Shown piece after piece: positions 7,167-15,834 of a stretch of DNA of 49,517 nucleotides. How positions within the stretch are numbered: the stretch's first letter is position 1; each line of letters opens with the position of its first letter. A program made the position numbers and the translations under genes. The notes beneath the pieces are model-generated. The model ran no database searches. It was not told the origin of the DNA and worked only from the letters and a program-made list of their open reading frames with translations. The DNA is from a bacterium (GTDB lineage: Bacteria > Spirochaetota > UBA4802 > UBA5550), in assembly GCA_024224995.1 (NCBI GenBank), contig JAAENB010000714.1:1-49517 (forward strand). The letters are read 5' to 3'.

Positions 7167-8698
7167 TGAAGGATAACCATAACCTTAAGACGAGTGAACA
7201 AAGAATACTTTTATTCTCTGTTTTTATTCTTTCTCTGTGCGGAATAACATATGAGCTGGTACTGGGTTCCCTTGCAACATACCTGCTGGGAAACCCGGTA
7301 CAGCAATATTCAATAACCATTGGTTTTTTCCTGAGTTCCATGGGATTTGGATCGTACCTCTCCCGTTTTTTTCTTCGGGATATCCTGAGGAAATTTATTA
7401 TCCTTGAGGTGGTATTGGGACTTGTGGGCGGGCTCTCGATCCTGGTTTTGAATTACCTGTTCTCTTTTTCTGCTACCTATTATGTGCTGCATATTTTCTT
7501 TTTGGTAATCATTGGAACACTGGTAGGACTGGAAATACCCCTTCTTACGAGGATTTTAAAAAAGTACGGATCATTAAAAGAGATTATTTCAAATGTCCTT
7601 ACCCTGGATTATATGGGTGGTCTTGCCGGATCCCTGCTTTTTCCACTGCTTCTTTTTCCCTTTATTGGAAGGCTTTTGACCAGTATTGTAATTGGTGTTG
7701 TTAATATTGGAGTAGCTTTTTTTGTTATTTCAAAGATTGATTATCAGAAAAAGAGCAAGGCCGACTATTTATTTCCCATAATTTCCATTCTCCTGCTGGG
7801 GACTATCGCTTTTAATGCCGATACCATAAACAATGTGCTGCAAAAAAGACTCTATTACGATGATATAGTTTTTACCAAACGATCAAAATATCAGCAAATA
7901 GTCTTAACCAGGAACGGGAATGATTTCAGGCTTTACCTCGACGGATCGCTGCAATTTTCCACGTTTGATGAATACCGGTATCATGAAATGCTTGTTTTTC
8001 CGGCATTGGCCTTACACCCGGACAAACCCAAAAAAGTACTTATTCTTGGCGGAGGGGACGGAATTGCAGTAAGGGAATTATTAAAATGGGATTCCGTGGA
8101 GCAGATAACTCTTGTGGAGCTCGATCCTGCTATCGTTGACCTGGCAAAAAGCAATTCATCATTCAAGTATATTAACGCGGATTCATTGGGAAATAAAAAA
8201 GTTAACCTCATTGTCGGTGATGCCTATATCTATCTAATGGAGAATAAAAGTAAGTTTGATATAATTATAGCCGATTTTCCCGATCCCCATGACGAGACAA
8301 TTTCCAAGCTCTATACCGTGCGATTTTACCGTCTTATACGCCGGTCTTTGCATGATTCGGGGATTTTTATAACCCAGTCCACCTCTCCTCTTTTTGCCAG
8401 GGAAGCGTTCTGGTGTATTCACAACACTATGAAACAGGTCTTTAACGAGGTTCTTCCCTATCATGTTTATATTCCAACCTTTGGGGATTGGGGCTTTAAT
8501 ATCGCCACACCGGCAAATTTCGAGCTCGATTCCATGAAAACAATGGATTCCGGGGTTCAATTTTTTTCAAAAAATACTTTTTTGCAGTCTCTTCACTTTC
8601 CGGGAGATTCAAAAAGAACTGTTACCGAGACAAATACTTTTAACAAACCGGTCTTGTATAATTATTATTTGAAGGGCTGGAAAAATGTTGATTATTAA
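7166..8698 (+). CDS. Membrane-embedded spermidine-synthase-like enzyme
   Basis: The 510-residue protein combines an N-terminal half with about seven membrane helices (residues about 13-215) and a cytosolic Rossmann methyltransferase-fold domain. Spermidine-synthase motifs are present: YHE (272-274), GGGDG (295-299), VELD (317-320), GD (351-352) and D-x-PDP (370-374), with Asp370 or Asp373 as the likely catalytic acid. Soluble SpeE transfers aminopropyl from decarboxylated S-adenosylmethionine to putrescine. The membrane-fused form is a distinct family found with DUF350 and DUF4178, and its substrate is not established; amine modification of an envelope or lipid component is inferred from context. 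The start is GTG, overlapping the previous stop. Confidence 0.85.
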   Translation: MKDNHNLKTSEQRILLFSVFILSLCGITYELVLGSLATYLLGNPVQQYSITIGFFLSSMGFGSYLSRFFLRDILRKFIILEVVLGLVGGLSILVLNYLFSFSATYYVLHIFFLVIIGTLVGLEIPLLTRILKKYGSLKEIISNVLTLDYMGGLAGSLLFPLLLFPFIGRLLTSIVIGVVNIGVAFFVISKIDYQKKSKADYLFPIISILLLGTIAFNADTINNVLQKRLYYDDIVFTKRSKYQQIVLTRNGNDFRLYLDGSLQFSTFDEYRYHEMLVFPALALHPDKPKKVLILGGGDGIAVRELLKWDSVEQITLVELDPAIVDLAKSNSSFKYINADSLGNKKVNLIVGDAYIYLMENKSKFDIIIADFPDPHDETISKLYTVRFYRLIRRSLHDSGIFITQSTSPLFAREAFWCIHNTMKQVFNEVLPYHVYIPTFGDWGFNIATPANFELDSMKTMDSGVQFFSKNTFLQSLHFPGDSKRTVTETNTFNKPVLYNYYLKGWKNVDY

Positions 8699-8701
8699 TC
8701 T

Positions 8702-9709
8702 ATGAATGATGGCATCAAAAAAGATAGTGATTGGTACCGCAGAATCCTTGAGAATTTGCCGGTATTGATTTGCCGGTTCCTTCCCGGAGACGGCATCATT
8801 ACCTTTGTGAATAATTCCTATTGTCAATGTTTTAATAAGACTTTTCATGAGCTGGTAGGACATAGTTTTCTCGAATTAATCCCGGAAGAAGAGCATGAAG
8901 CAATTCGCATACACCTGGCTTCTTTTTCGGTTGAGAATTCATCTAAGTCCTACGAGCATCCTGTTCATACACCCGATGGGGTGCGGTGGCAGCGGTGGAC
9001 CGACCTTGCGTTGTTCGATGATGCGGGAAATGTTATTGAATTTCAATCTATTGGCGAGGATATAACCGACAAAAAAAATCTGGAAAAAAAGATCCTTGAA
9101 ATAAGCGAGCAGGAGCGGAAAAGTATCAGCCAGGAGCTGCACGATGAAGTGGGGCAAATCCTGGCAACGATTTCGTTCCGGGTAGAGGCGGTAAACAGGA
9201 ACATCCGGGGGAATACCAGCCGGGCAGTTTCGGAGCTCGAAATAATAGAAGAGCTCGTTGAAAGCGCTATCATTAAAACCAGGGATATCGCAAAGGGCCT
9301 AACCCCGGTGAACCTGGAAAGCGACGGGCTGGAGCTGGCGCTTGAGAAGATCGCGAATGAAGTTGAAGCGCTTCATTCTATTTCCTGTGAGATTATAAAA
9401 AAAGGAGATATTACGTTCCAGGACAACACGGAGGCCACACACCTGTATTATATCGCAAATGAATCAGTCCGGAATGCCATAAAACATGGTAAGCCTGAAA
9501 ATATTATTATTACCGTTGAAAAAAATAATGATGGTTTTATACTTTCCATAAAGGATGATGGAGAGAAAAAAAATAAATTCAATAACGCAAACAAAGGTAT
9601 AGGGATTCGAATCATGGAGCACCGGGCCGAGATGCTGGGAGCATCATTTGGTATTACTAACCATGCCCGGGGGATGGAAATTGTCGTAAGAAAAAGATCG
9701 GGAGCGTAG
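8702..9709 (+). CDS. PAS-domain histidine kinase (NarX/LiaS-type)
   Basis: The 335-residue protein has a PAS domain at about 10-125 (with LENLPVLICRF and the PAC-like VIEFQSIGEDITDKK). A HisKA_3 dimerisation domain follows with the phospho-accepting His147 in ERKSISQELHDEVGQ, then a HATPase domain (about 230-332) with NESVRNAIKHG (N box) and GIGIRIMEHRAEMLG (G box). There is no membrane segment, so it senses a cytoplasmic or membrane-associated cue. It begins three bases after the aminopropyltransferase gene and is followed after four bases by its cognate regulator, so all three are very probably co-transcribed. The obvious inference is that it controls this operon or responds to its product. 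Confidence 0.9.
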   Translation: MNDGIKKDSDWYRRILENLPVLICRFLPGDGIITFVNNSYCQCFNKTFHELVGHSFLELIPEEEHEAIRIHLASFSVENSSKSYEHPVHTPDGVRWQRWTDLALFDDAGNVIEFQSIGEDITDKKNLEKKILEISEQERKSISQELHDEVGQILATISFRVEAVNRNIRGNTSRAVSELEIIEELVESAIIKTRDIAKGLTPVNLESDGLELALEKIANEVEALHSISCEIIKKGDITFQDNTEATHLYYIANESVRNAIKHGKPENIIITVEKNNDGFILSIKDDGEKKNKFNNANKGIGIRIMEHRAEMLGASFGITNHARGMEIVVRKRSGA

Positions 9710-9713
9710 TAAT

Positions 9714-10385
9714 ATGCTGGGAGTACAAAGTGAAAAAATAAAGGTTTTCCTGGTTGATGATCATCCAATACTTCGCAGGGGAATCGCCAATCTTATTCAG
9801 GATGAGACGGATATTGATGTATGCGGAGAATCAGGAACCGTTAATGATGCGATGGCGCAAATAACCAGGCTTTTGCCTGATGTTGTTATTGTCGATATCA
9901 AGATCGATGATGAGAATAGCGGAATTGACCTGGTTAAGGCAATTAAAGAACGGTGCCCGGGAGTTGCATCTCTTATTCTCTCAATGTATGAGGAGTATGA
10001 TTATGCTGAAAGGGCTATCCGGGCCGGAGCGAAAGGATACATTCAGAAGAAGGACGCCCCCAAAAAAATAATAGAAGCTATTCGTGATGTCAGGAACGGG
10101 AAATTAAGCCTCAGTGAAAGTATCGCGGACAATATTATCAATAAAGTAATGTATGGCGTATCGGACAAAAATGGTATCAACGCGGAGCTGTTGTCGAACC
10201 GGGAATTAGAGGTTTTTGAGCTGCTTGGCCAGGGGTGTAAAAATAAAAAAATAGCTGCCAAACTGAATCTCAGTTATCATACTGTTGGCAGCCATATCCG
10301 GAATATAAAGAAAAAATTAAAAATATCCAACAATAACGAACTAATAATTGCAGCCTCTCAAAGAGTTGCTCGCAGAAACAGTTAA
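9714..10385 (+). CDS. NarL/FixJ-family response regulator
   Basis: The 223-residue protein has a receiver domain (residues about 9-130) with acidic pair Asp15/Asp16 and phospho-accepting Asp61 (VIVDIKIDD). The conserved Ser/Lys region is in LILSMYEEYDYAERAIRAGAKGYIQKKDAP (written here in outline; residues about 92-121). A LuxR-type helix-turn-helix (about 157-215) follows, with LSNRELEVFELLGQG and KKIAAKLNLSYHTVGSHIR. It is paired with the kinase directly upstream. The twin palindromes at 2014-2049 and the operon promoter at 2488 are the natural places to look for its binding sites. The gene ends within a perfect 15-bp inverted repeat. Confidence 0.92.
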   Translation: MLGVQSEKIKVFLVDDHPILRRGIANLIQDETDIDVCGESGTVNDAMAQITRLLPDVVIVDIKIDDENSGIDLVKAIKERCPGVASLILSMYEEYDYAERAIRAGAKGYIQKKDAPKKIIEAIRDVRNGKLSLSESIADNIINKVMYGVSDKNGINAELLSNRELEVFELLGQGCKNKKIAAKLNLSYHTVGSHIRNIKKKLKISNNNELIIAASQRVARRNS

Positions 10386-10419
10386 ATTGTTGTAATCCGT
10401 TTCCTTACAACAATTTAAC
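10381..10419 (+). terminator. Perfect 15-bp inverted repeat over the regulator's stop codon
   Basis: GTTAAATTGTTGTAA (10381-10395) pairs perfectly with TTACAACAATTTAAC (10405-10419) across a 9-base loop and includes the TAA stop. There is no U-tract, so it is either an atypical terminator, an mRNA 3' stabiliser or a protein-binding site. Confidence 0.5.
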
Positions 10420-10472
10420 GAAATTTGTGGGCGAATAATGTATTTTATTAGAAAAAATAATAAACAAGTCTA

Positions 10473-10501
10473 TTGACTCTCTCTAAATCTTGTGATATGT
10501 T
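10473..10501 (+). promoter_or_regulatory. Sigma70-type promoter for the receiver-like gene
   Basis: TTGACT (10473-10478), 17-base spacer, TATGTT (10496-10501), about 80 bases before the gene at 10584. Confidence 0.5.
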
Positions 10502-10583
10502 TATATTAGGGTAGAATGTAAACGGAATGGAGATATACGTCTCTCCGAACAGTAACAAAAATAAATAAAAAGAGAGTTGATAT

Positions 10584-10916
10584 ATGTATAGTTTGTTGTT
10601 GGTTGGAAAAGAAGAGCAAAGCAGAGAACTGCTTGTTGATGAGCTTCGTAATGAAGGGTATAACGTTTTTCATGCTGTCAATAACGATGAGGCTATTAAG
10701 CTTGCGGAAAACAATGTATACGATTTTATTATTACTGAAGTGGAAATAAAAGATATTGATGAAATGAAGCAACTCGGCGGCTTGCTTCCGGGGGGCCAAC
10801 AGTCATCTAACGGTTATTCCAGTCATTTTATTACCTGGGCAAGTAACGGATACCTTATCAAGTCATCTAATTGGAACGAATTAAAAAAAAATATCCGTGA
10901 TTTTTCAGTCCGATAA
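10584..10916 (+). CDS. Degenerate stand-alone receiver-domain protein
   Basis: The 110-residue protein follows the receiver-domain plan: a first strand YSLLLVGKEEQSRELLVDEL, a helix, then YDFIITEVEI where the phospho-accepting Asp would be. There the residue is Glu52, and the usual Asp pair near residue 8 is replaced by Gly-Lys-Glu. The late Lys (NGYLIKSSNW) is retained. A Glu at the acceptor position can mimic phosphorylation, so this may be a constitutively 'on' pseudo-receiver or a phosphorylation-independent adaptor. It has no output domain. It lies downstream of the kinase/regulator pair but has its own promoter and a strong terminator. Confidence 0.75.
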   Translation: MYSLLLVGKEEQSRELLVDELRNEGYNVFHAVNNDEAIKLAENNVYDFIITEVEIKDIDEMKQLGGLLPGGQQSSNGYSSHFITWASNGYLIKSSNWNELKKNIRDFSVR

Positions 10917-10979
10917 ATATTTTTTGCTGGGGGTAATGGTAGAAAGCCTGGCTCATAATTAAAACAGCATTAAAAAAAG

Positions 10980-11014
10980 AAAGGAGCAGTTTTTTACTGC
11001 TCCTTTGTTTTTTT
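10980..11014. terminator. Bidirectional Rho-independent terminator
   Basis: The 11-bp stem AAAGGAGCAGT / ACTGCTCCTTT (10980-10990, 10996-11006) has a T5 loop, followed by T7 (plus strand) and preceded by A7 (a T tract for the minus strand). It serves the receiver-like gene and the convergent rpmB gene. Confidence 0.9.
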
Positions 11015-11032
11015 AGTTTGTTTCCAGGGTCG

Positions 11033-11224
11033 TCAACTGACCGCTTTAACCACTTTCTCTGATCTGATGCACCGGGTGCATACATGTTTTCGGACAGTAC
11101 GGTTGTTTTCAAGTACTTTGATCTTTTTAATGTTGGGCCGCCACATTTTTTTTGTCTTTTTGTGAGAGTGGCTAACATTAAAACCAAACTGTACTGATTT
11201 TCCGCAAATTTCACATTTGGCCAT
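11033..11224 (-). CDS. rpmB: 50S ribosomal protein L28
   Basis: The 63-residue protein matches bacterial L28. It has the N-terminal MAKCEICGKSVQFGFNVSHS, the central TKKMWRPNIKK and a C-terminal HVCTRCIRS. Two CxxC pairs (Cys4/Cys7 and Cys49/Cys52) make it the zinc-binding C+ form. GGAAAAAG upstream of the ATG is a good ribosome binding site. It is a single-gene unit ending at the shared terminator. Confidence 0.97.
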   Translation of the reverse strand: MAKCEICGKSVQFGFNVSHSHKKTKKMWRPNIKKIKVLENNRTVRKHVCTRCIRSEKVVKAVS

Positions 11225-11280
11225 TTCTTTTTCCTTCTACACACGTTTTCAATTTTATTGATGTTTTATTGATAATTTGG

Positions 11281-11309
11281 TTGACACTATTAAATTTATA
11301 AGTTTATTT
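11281..11309 (+). promoter_or_regulatory. Candidate promoter for the DUF1858/rsmD genes
   Basis: TTGACA (11281-11286) is a consensus -35. With a 17-base spacer the -10 is TTATTT, which is weak. It lies about 65 bases before the DUF1858 gene. Confidence 0.4.
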
Positions 11310-11348
11310 TGCAAGCACTTTATTTAATATATATAGGGAAATAATTAT

Positions 11349-11546
11349 ATGAAAATTGATGCGAAAACACGGGTAACTGATGCTCTACAATCATCAAAAG
11401 AAGTGGTAAAGGTTTTTAAAAAATATGACCTCTATTGTCCGGCCTGTAAAGGCGCCGACGAGGATACCATAAAAATAGTGGCTCACCATCATGCTCTTAA
11501 CCTGGAAGAATTCCTGAGTGAGCTGAATGGAGCTCCGGATTCGTAG
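11349..11546 (+). CDS. DUF1858 small protein
   Basis: The 65-residue protein fits the DUF1858 domain found alone or at the N-terminus of ScdA/hybrid-cluster-associated proteins. It begins MKIDAKTRVTDAL, contains the CPAC motif (Cys30, Cys33) and GADEDTIKIVAHHHALNLEE, and ends in a short helix. The pattern suggests a small helical metal- or thiol-active fold related to Fe-S repair proteins. The function of free-standing versions is unknown. Good upstream sequence TAGGGAAA. The rsmD gene follows immediately. Confidence 0.8.
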   Translation: MKIDAKTRVTDALQSSKEVVKVFKKYDLYCPACKGADEDTIKIVAHHHALNLEEFLSELNGAPDS

Positions 11547-11550
11547 TTCC

Positions 11551-12135
11551 ATGGGTTTTGTGAAGATAATTGGGGGAGAATTCCGGGGAAAGCTTATTCC
11601 TTTTTCGAACAAAAAATTCGATAATGCCGATATTACCCCACAAAAGATAAAAGGGGCTCTCTTTTCCATGCTGGGAGAAGATCTATCAGGAAAATCCTTC
11701 CTGGATCTCTTTGCCGGGTCCGGACAGATGGGGATTGAAGCCCTGAGCAGGGGAGCTGAACCCGTAATCTTTAACGAATTAGACAAAAAGCGATATTTGT
11801 TTATTAAATCTTTTGTTGAAGATCTTGGCGCGGCAGTGAAAACCTTACTATTGAATGCTAAAGCGCTTAAGTCGATACAATTTCTAGGGGAAAAGAGTTC
11901 TCCGGTTGATTATATTTTTCTTGATCCTCCATATGTGAAAGAAAAAAGTGAAGTAAATATTTACGGCTCTCTTCTTAATAGTATTGAACAATATTCTATC
12001 TTAAAAGAAGATGGTGTTATTATTATACAACATTTTAAAGAAAACAGCCTGGCCGACTCTTATGGGAATCTAATGTGCGTAAAATCGAAAGTATACGGTT
12101 CCTCCGCAGTCTCTTTATTTAAATACCAGGGTTGA
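11551..12135 (+). CDS. rsmD: 16S rRNA (guanine966-N2)-methyltransferase
   Basis: The protein is about 194 residues, the usual RsmD size. It has the opening IIGGEFRGK, the AdoMet motif LDLFAGSGQMGIEALSRGA and the catalytic LDPPY. It methylates G966 of 16S rRNA in the 30S subunit. An in-frame ATG at 11527 would overlap the DUF1858 gene; the ATG at 11551 gives the family's normal N-terminus and is preferred, though no clear ribosome binding site precedes it. Confidence 0.9.
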   Translation: MGFVKIIGGEFRGKLIPFSNKKFDNADITPQKIKGALFSMLGEDLSGKSFLDLFAGSGQMGIEALSRGAEPVIFNELDKKRYLFIKSFVEDLGAAVKTLLLNAKALKSIQFLGEKSSPVDYIFLDPPYVKEKSEVNIYGSLLNSIEQYSILKEDGVIIIQHFKENSLADSYGNLMCVKSKVYGSSAVSLFKYQG

Positions 12136-12170
12136 ATAATTAAATTTTAAGAACATTTAAGGAAAAAGAA

Positions 12171-13925
12171 ATGAGTACTGATAAAAATAAACCAATAGAT
12201 AATAATGAAGCTGCTGATGAGAAAGAGGCTCCTTCAAATTTTATCCGGGACATTATCAATGAAGATCTCCGGACGAATAAAAATAATGGTGCCGTAGTTA
12301 CCCGGTTCCCGCCCGAACCAAACGGCTACCTTCATATTGGCCATGCCAAGTCGATCTGCCTCAATTTTGGGCTTGCTGCGGAATATAATGGGATATGCCA
12401 CCTTCGTTTTGATGATACCAATCCCGGGAAAGAAGATGTTGAATTTGTTGACTCTATTCAAGAGGATATTACCTGGCTGGGGTTCGATTGGAAAAATAAC
12501 CTTTTTTACGCTTCCGACTATTTTGAAAAGCTTTATGAATATGCTGTTCAATTGATCAAAGCCGGGAAAGCATATGTATGCAGTTTGAGTGCCGAAGAAA
12601 TCAGGCAATACCGGGGCACGCTTACACAGCCGGGCAAGAACAGCCCTTACCGGGACCGCTCCATTGAAGAAAATCTTGATCTTTTTGAACGGATGCGCGC
12701 GGGAGAATTCGAAGACGGTGCCCATGTTCTCAGGGCAAAGATCGACATGAGTTCGGGAAACCTTAACCTGCGTGATCCGGCCCTGTATCGTATCCGCCGG
12801 GATGTGCATCATCGTACCGGGGATACATGGGTTATTTATCCCATGTATGATTTTACCCATTGTCTTTCCGATTCAACAGAAGGTATTACTCACTCTATTT
12901 GTACTCTTGAGTTTGCGAATAACCGGCCTCTTTACGATTGGGTTCTTGATGAACTGAATACGGCCAGCCATCCTCAACAGATTGAATTTGCCAGGCTCAA
13001 TCTTTCTTATACGGTAATGAGCAAGCGAAAACTGCTGCAGCTGGTTCAGGACAAGCATGTTAGCGGCTGGGATGATCCCCGGATGCCCACTATTGCCGGG
13101 CTTCGCCGTAAAGGATATACTCCTTTTGCGATCCGTGATTTCTGCGACCGTATTGGTGTGGCGAAAAGAGACAGTATTGTTGATATTGCTCTTCTTGAGC
13201 ATTGTCTTCGTGAGGATCTGAATAAACGGGCTTCCCGGTTTATGGCTGTGCTGAACCCGCTTAAGGTTATTATCGACAATTATCCCGAAGACCAGGTTGA
13301 AGAACTGGATGCCAAGAATAATCCGGAAGACCCGGATATGGGGACACGGAAAATCCCGTTCTCAAAAGTTCTCTATATTGAACAGGATGATTTTAAGGAA
13401 GATCCTCCAAAAAAATTCTTCCGCCTGGCTCCGGGCAAAGAAGTCCGGCTGAAATTTGCCTATTACGTGACCTGTCAAAGTATTGTAAAAGATGAAAATA
13501 CCGGTGAGATTACCGAGATCCATTGTACCTATGATCCCGCGACCCGCGGCGGCTGGTCCGAAGACGGCCGGAAGGTTAAAGGCACGCTTCACTGGGTATC
13601 TGCGGACCAGGCAAAACAAGCGGAAGTCCGTTTATACGAACACCTGTTCGCGAAAGAAAACCCCGAAGAAACGGACGAACCCGGCGACGATCCGGATGAC
13701 GGAAAGTCATTCCTTTCTAACCTGAATCCCGATTCATGTAAGACGCTTTCCTCCTGCTGCGTGGAACCGGCTCTTACTCAGGTAAAACCGGGCGATAATT
13801 TCCAGTTCGAGCGCCTTGGCTATTTCTGCGCCGATCTCGTCGACTTCACCCCGGAAAAACCGGTCTACAACCGCACCGTATCTCTCCGCGATACCTGGGC
13901 TAAGATCGAGAAGAAAATAAGGTAA
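12171..13925 (+). CDS. glnS: Glutaminyl-tRNA synthetase
   Basis: The 584-residue protein is slightly longer than the E. coli enzyme because of a charged N-terminal extension of about 22 residues. The class I signatures are HIGH (residues 55-58, within [14 protein letters not shown]) and an MSKRK version of KMSKS (about 283-287). The C-terminal anticodon-binding beta-barrels are complete. It charges tRNA-Gln directly. A GlnRS alongside the GluRS at 19969 suggests that the amidotransferase route is not the only source of Gln-tRNA. Start: AAGGAAAAAG before the ATG. Confidence 0.97.
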   Translation: MSTDKNKPIDNNEAADEKEAPSNFIRDIINEDLRTNKNNGAVVTRFPPEPNGYLHIGHAKSICLNFGLAAEYNGICHLRFDDTNPGKEDVEFVDSIQEDITWLGFDWKNNLFYASDYFEKLYEYAVQLIKAGKAYVCSLSAEEIRQYRGTLTQPGKNSPYRDRSIEENLDLFERMRAGEFEDGAHVLRAKIDMSSGNLNLRDPALYRIRRDVHHRTGDTWVIYPMYDFTHCLSDSTEGITHSICTLEFANNRPLYDWVLDELNTASHPQQIEFARLNLSYTVMSKRKLLQLVQDKHVSGWDDPRMPTIAGLRRKGYTPFAIRDFCDRIGVAKRDSIVDIALLEHCLREDLNKRASRFMAVLNPLKVIIDNYPEDQVEELDAKNNPEDPDMGTRKIPFSKVLYIEQDDFKEDPPKKFFRLAPGKEVRLKFAYYVTCQSIVKDENTGEITEIHCTYDPATRGGWSEDGRKVKGTLHWVSADQAKQAEVRLYEHLFAKENPEETDEPGDDPDDGKSFLSNLNPDSCKTLSSCCVEPALTQVKPGDNFQFERLGYFCADLVDFTPEKPVYNRTVSLRDTWAKIEKKIR

Positions 13926-13988
13926 TCGGTAAAGACTGCTGCCGGAAACAGTCTTAACCGATTACCCGATTACCCGGCCCGCAGGGCC
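13921..13988 (+). terminator. Long hairpin at the end of glnS plus CCGATTACC repeats
   Basis: Bases 13921-13938 pair with 13949-13966 (17 of 18 positions) and include the glnS stop codon. CCGATTACC is repeated at 13958 and about 13990, and GGCCC/GGGCC forms a further small stem at 13976-13988. No T-tract follows on either strand. It lies between convergent glnS and the MORN gene, so it may act as a two-way barrier. Confidence 0.5.
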
Positions 13989-14002
13989 ACCGATTACCTT
14001 AT

Positions 14003-14677
14003 TCACTTCCCCATATACTTAAAATCTTTCCATAAACCGGTCTTTTTTTTGCCGTAGGGGTAGGTCAACGTGCCCCGGCCGTTGAACTTGTTCTTTTTCC
14101 ATTCTCCATCGTAGGTGCTGCCGTTGGCAAAATGGAATATTCCTTTGCCGTGTTTCAGGTTGTCTTTCCATTCCCCGGTGTATTTCCCTCCTTTCCATTT
14201 GCCCGCGTTATAGGTATGGGTGCCGGTTCCGTTGATCTTGTTGCCCGCGAACTCGCCTTCGTATTTGTTGCCATTGGCATAGTCGAAAATACCTTTGCCT
14301 TTCATTTCGTTTTCTTCCCAATCTCCCGTATACTTATCGCCATTGGCAAAAAACATGGTTCCTTTTCCGGATATTGTATTATTTTTAAATTCTCCCACGA
14401 ATTTATTGCCGTTCGCGTAAAAAAAGGTTCCTGTTCCATGCATCTCATTGTCGACCCAGTTTCCTTCGTATTTGCCTCCTTTAAATTCTCCCGACGCGAA
14501 TATAAAGGTTCCTTTGCCGTTAAATTTATAGTTTTTCCATTGCCCGGTATATTTGTCGCCGTTCGATAACTGCCAGGTGCCGGTTCCGTTCGAGCAGTCC
14601 CCGCTAACACACTTATTCGCCCGGGCCTCCGGCGGCACAAGCAGCAATAACAATATCATTATCATCAAAATTTTCAT
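14003..14677 (-). CDS. Secreted MORN-repeat protein
   Basis: The 224-residue protein begins with a signal peptide (about residues 1-20, cleavage near EARA). About seven complete MORN repeats (consensus Y-x-G-x-W/F-x-x-x-x-x-x-G-x-G-x-x-x-x-x-G) and one partial N-terminal repeat run to the C-terminus with almost nothing else. MORN arrays form elongated beta-sheets used as spacers or lipid and protein binding surfaces. The gene overlaps the end of the haem-binding protein gene (ATGA), so the two are translationally coupled and may form a periplasmic complex. Individual function unknown. Confidence 0.85.
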   Translation of the reverse strand: MKILMIMILLLLLVPPEARANKCVSGDCSNGTGTWQLSNGDKYTGQWKNYKFNGKGTFIFASGEFKGGKYEGNWVDNEMHGTGTFFYANGNKFVGEFKNNTISGKGTMFFANGDKYTGDWEENEMKGKGIFDYANGNKYEGEFAGNKINGTGTHTYNAGKWKGGKYTGEWKDNLKHGKGIFHFANGSTYDGEWKKNKFNGRGTLTYPYGKKKTGLWKDFKYMGK

Positions 14678-15801
14678 GGACTGTTCCTCCGCAGCAATTT
14701 ATTATATATATCAGAATTTCCCGGCAGAAGCAAGAACAGGGCGGTCCGAAACTGCCGGACTTCTTTTTCGAGTTTTTTTTCGTACCGCAGGTTATCTACC
14801 CGCAAAGCCTCTTTCAGCTTTAAACATACTTCTTTTTTTTGCAGGGCGTAATCGATTTTGTCCATTGCCCGGGCCTCATCCAGGAGTTTGCTGACCTCTT
14901 TTAAGATCCGTTTTTTGTCCCGGGGCCTGATTCCCGGCAGTGCGGCCTCGAGAAAATCTTCTATTGGTACAATATAAAGATACTTGATATTTTCCCAATC
15001 TTCGGCAGGTACATTTCTCACGTCATTAAAATAATTTATCCACTGGCTTGTTACAAATGCCTGCCCAATATTGGCCGGGTTTGCCAGGTCTTTCGGCGGC
15101 ACCAGGCAGCATTTGAAAAATTTCAGCATGTATCGCTGTCCGCTGCTGAGCGTTCTGTCCACATCGGATTTGACTTCCCATAATTTTGCCATTCCCTTTT
15201 GTCCCAACAGGCCAACCGCATGGGCTTTGTCTATTGAATACCGTTCTTCTTCCGTAATGACTTTCATTGATACTCCGGAAATATCTCCTTTTGGAAAATT
15301 ACCGGGAGGGGCATGGCATTCAAGACAGCCGGAGCCCTGGTAGCCCGGTTTGCGTGAGCCCAGGACCGATCTTTTTATAATTTCCGATTCCAGTAAGCGC
15401 ATTCCGATTATTTTATTCTCCAGCTTTTTGGGAATGCTTTTTTGGGCATCCAGGTATGGGATGAGCTCAAGATAGGCCTTTCTTATTTTCACCAGGTCCG
15501 CGCTGGCGTTTCCTTTCATGTCGGGGATGGCAGGGGAGAGAGACCGGATCTTTTTTTCCAGGCGCTTTAATTTATTCATTTGTTCCGGCTTCAGCATAAG
15601 CCCATTGATGATATTCGCTGATGATGTTCTCATAATGAGATAATTCATCTCATGGAGCTGTTTCTTCCAGGAGAGCTTGCCGGCATCATTCTCTTTTGTT
15701 GCAGCAGGAGTTGCATAGAGCGATATCAGCATGATTATACTAAAAACACATAATATAAAAGAAGAGATTAGTAAAAAGGATTTCTTTTTCGAATGTACCA
15801 T
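14674..15801 (-). CDS. Exported protein with one CxxCH haem-binding motif
   Basis: The 375-residue protein has a hydrophobic signal/anchor (about residues 8-30). A mostly helical N-terminal part follows, then a single c-type haem site in SGCLECHAPPGNFPKGD (about residues 157-173). A conserved-looking LVPPKDLANPANIGQAFV and a long charged helical C-terminus complete it. With one haem and many helices it does not match a standard cytochrome c family I can name; a redox-sensing or electron-transfer role in the periplasm is plausible. CGGAGGAAAAG precedes the ATG. A repeat element lies about 35 bases upstream. Confidence 0.7.
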   Translation of the reverse strand: MVHSKKKSFLLISSFILCVFSIIMLISLYATPAATKENDAGKLSWKKQLHEMNYLIMRTSSANIINGLMLKPEQMNKLKRLEKKIRSLSPAIPDMKGNASADLVKIRKAYLELIPYLDAQKSIPKKLENKIIGMRLLESEIIKRSVLGSRKPGYQGSGCLECHAPPGNFPKGDISGVSMKVITEEERYSIDKAHAVGLLGQKGMAKLWEVKSDVDRTLSSGQRYMLKFFKCCLVPPKDLANPANIGQAFVTSQWINYFNDVRNVPAEDWENIKYLYIVPIEDFLEAALPGIRPRDKKRILKEVSKLLDEARAMDKIDYALQKKEVCLKLKEALRVDNLRYEKKLEKEVRQFRTALFLLLPGNSDIYNKLLRRNSP

Positions 15802-15834
15802 CTTTTCCTCCGGTCTTGTAATTACAGACGTTTG

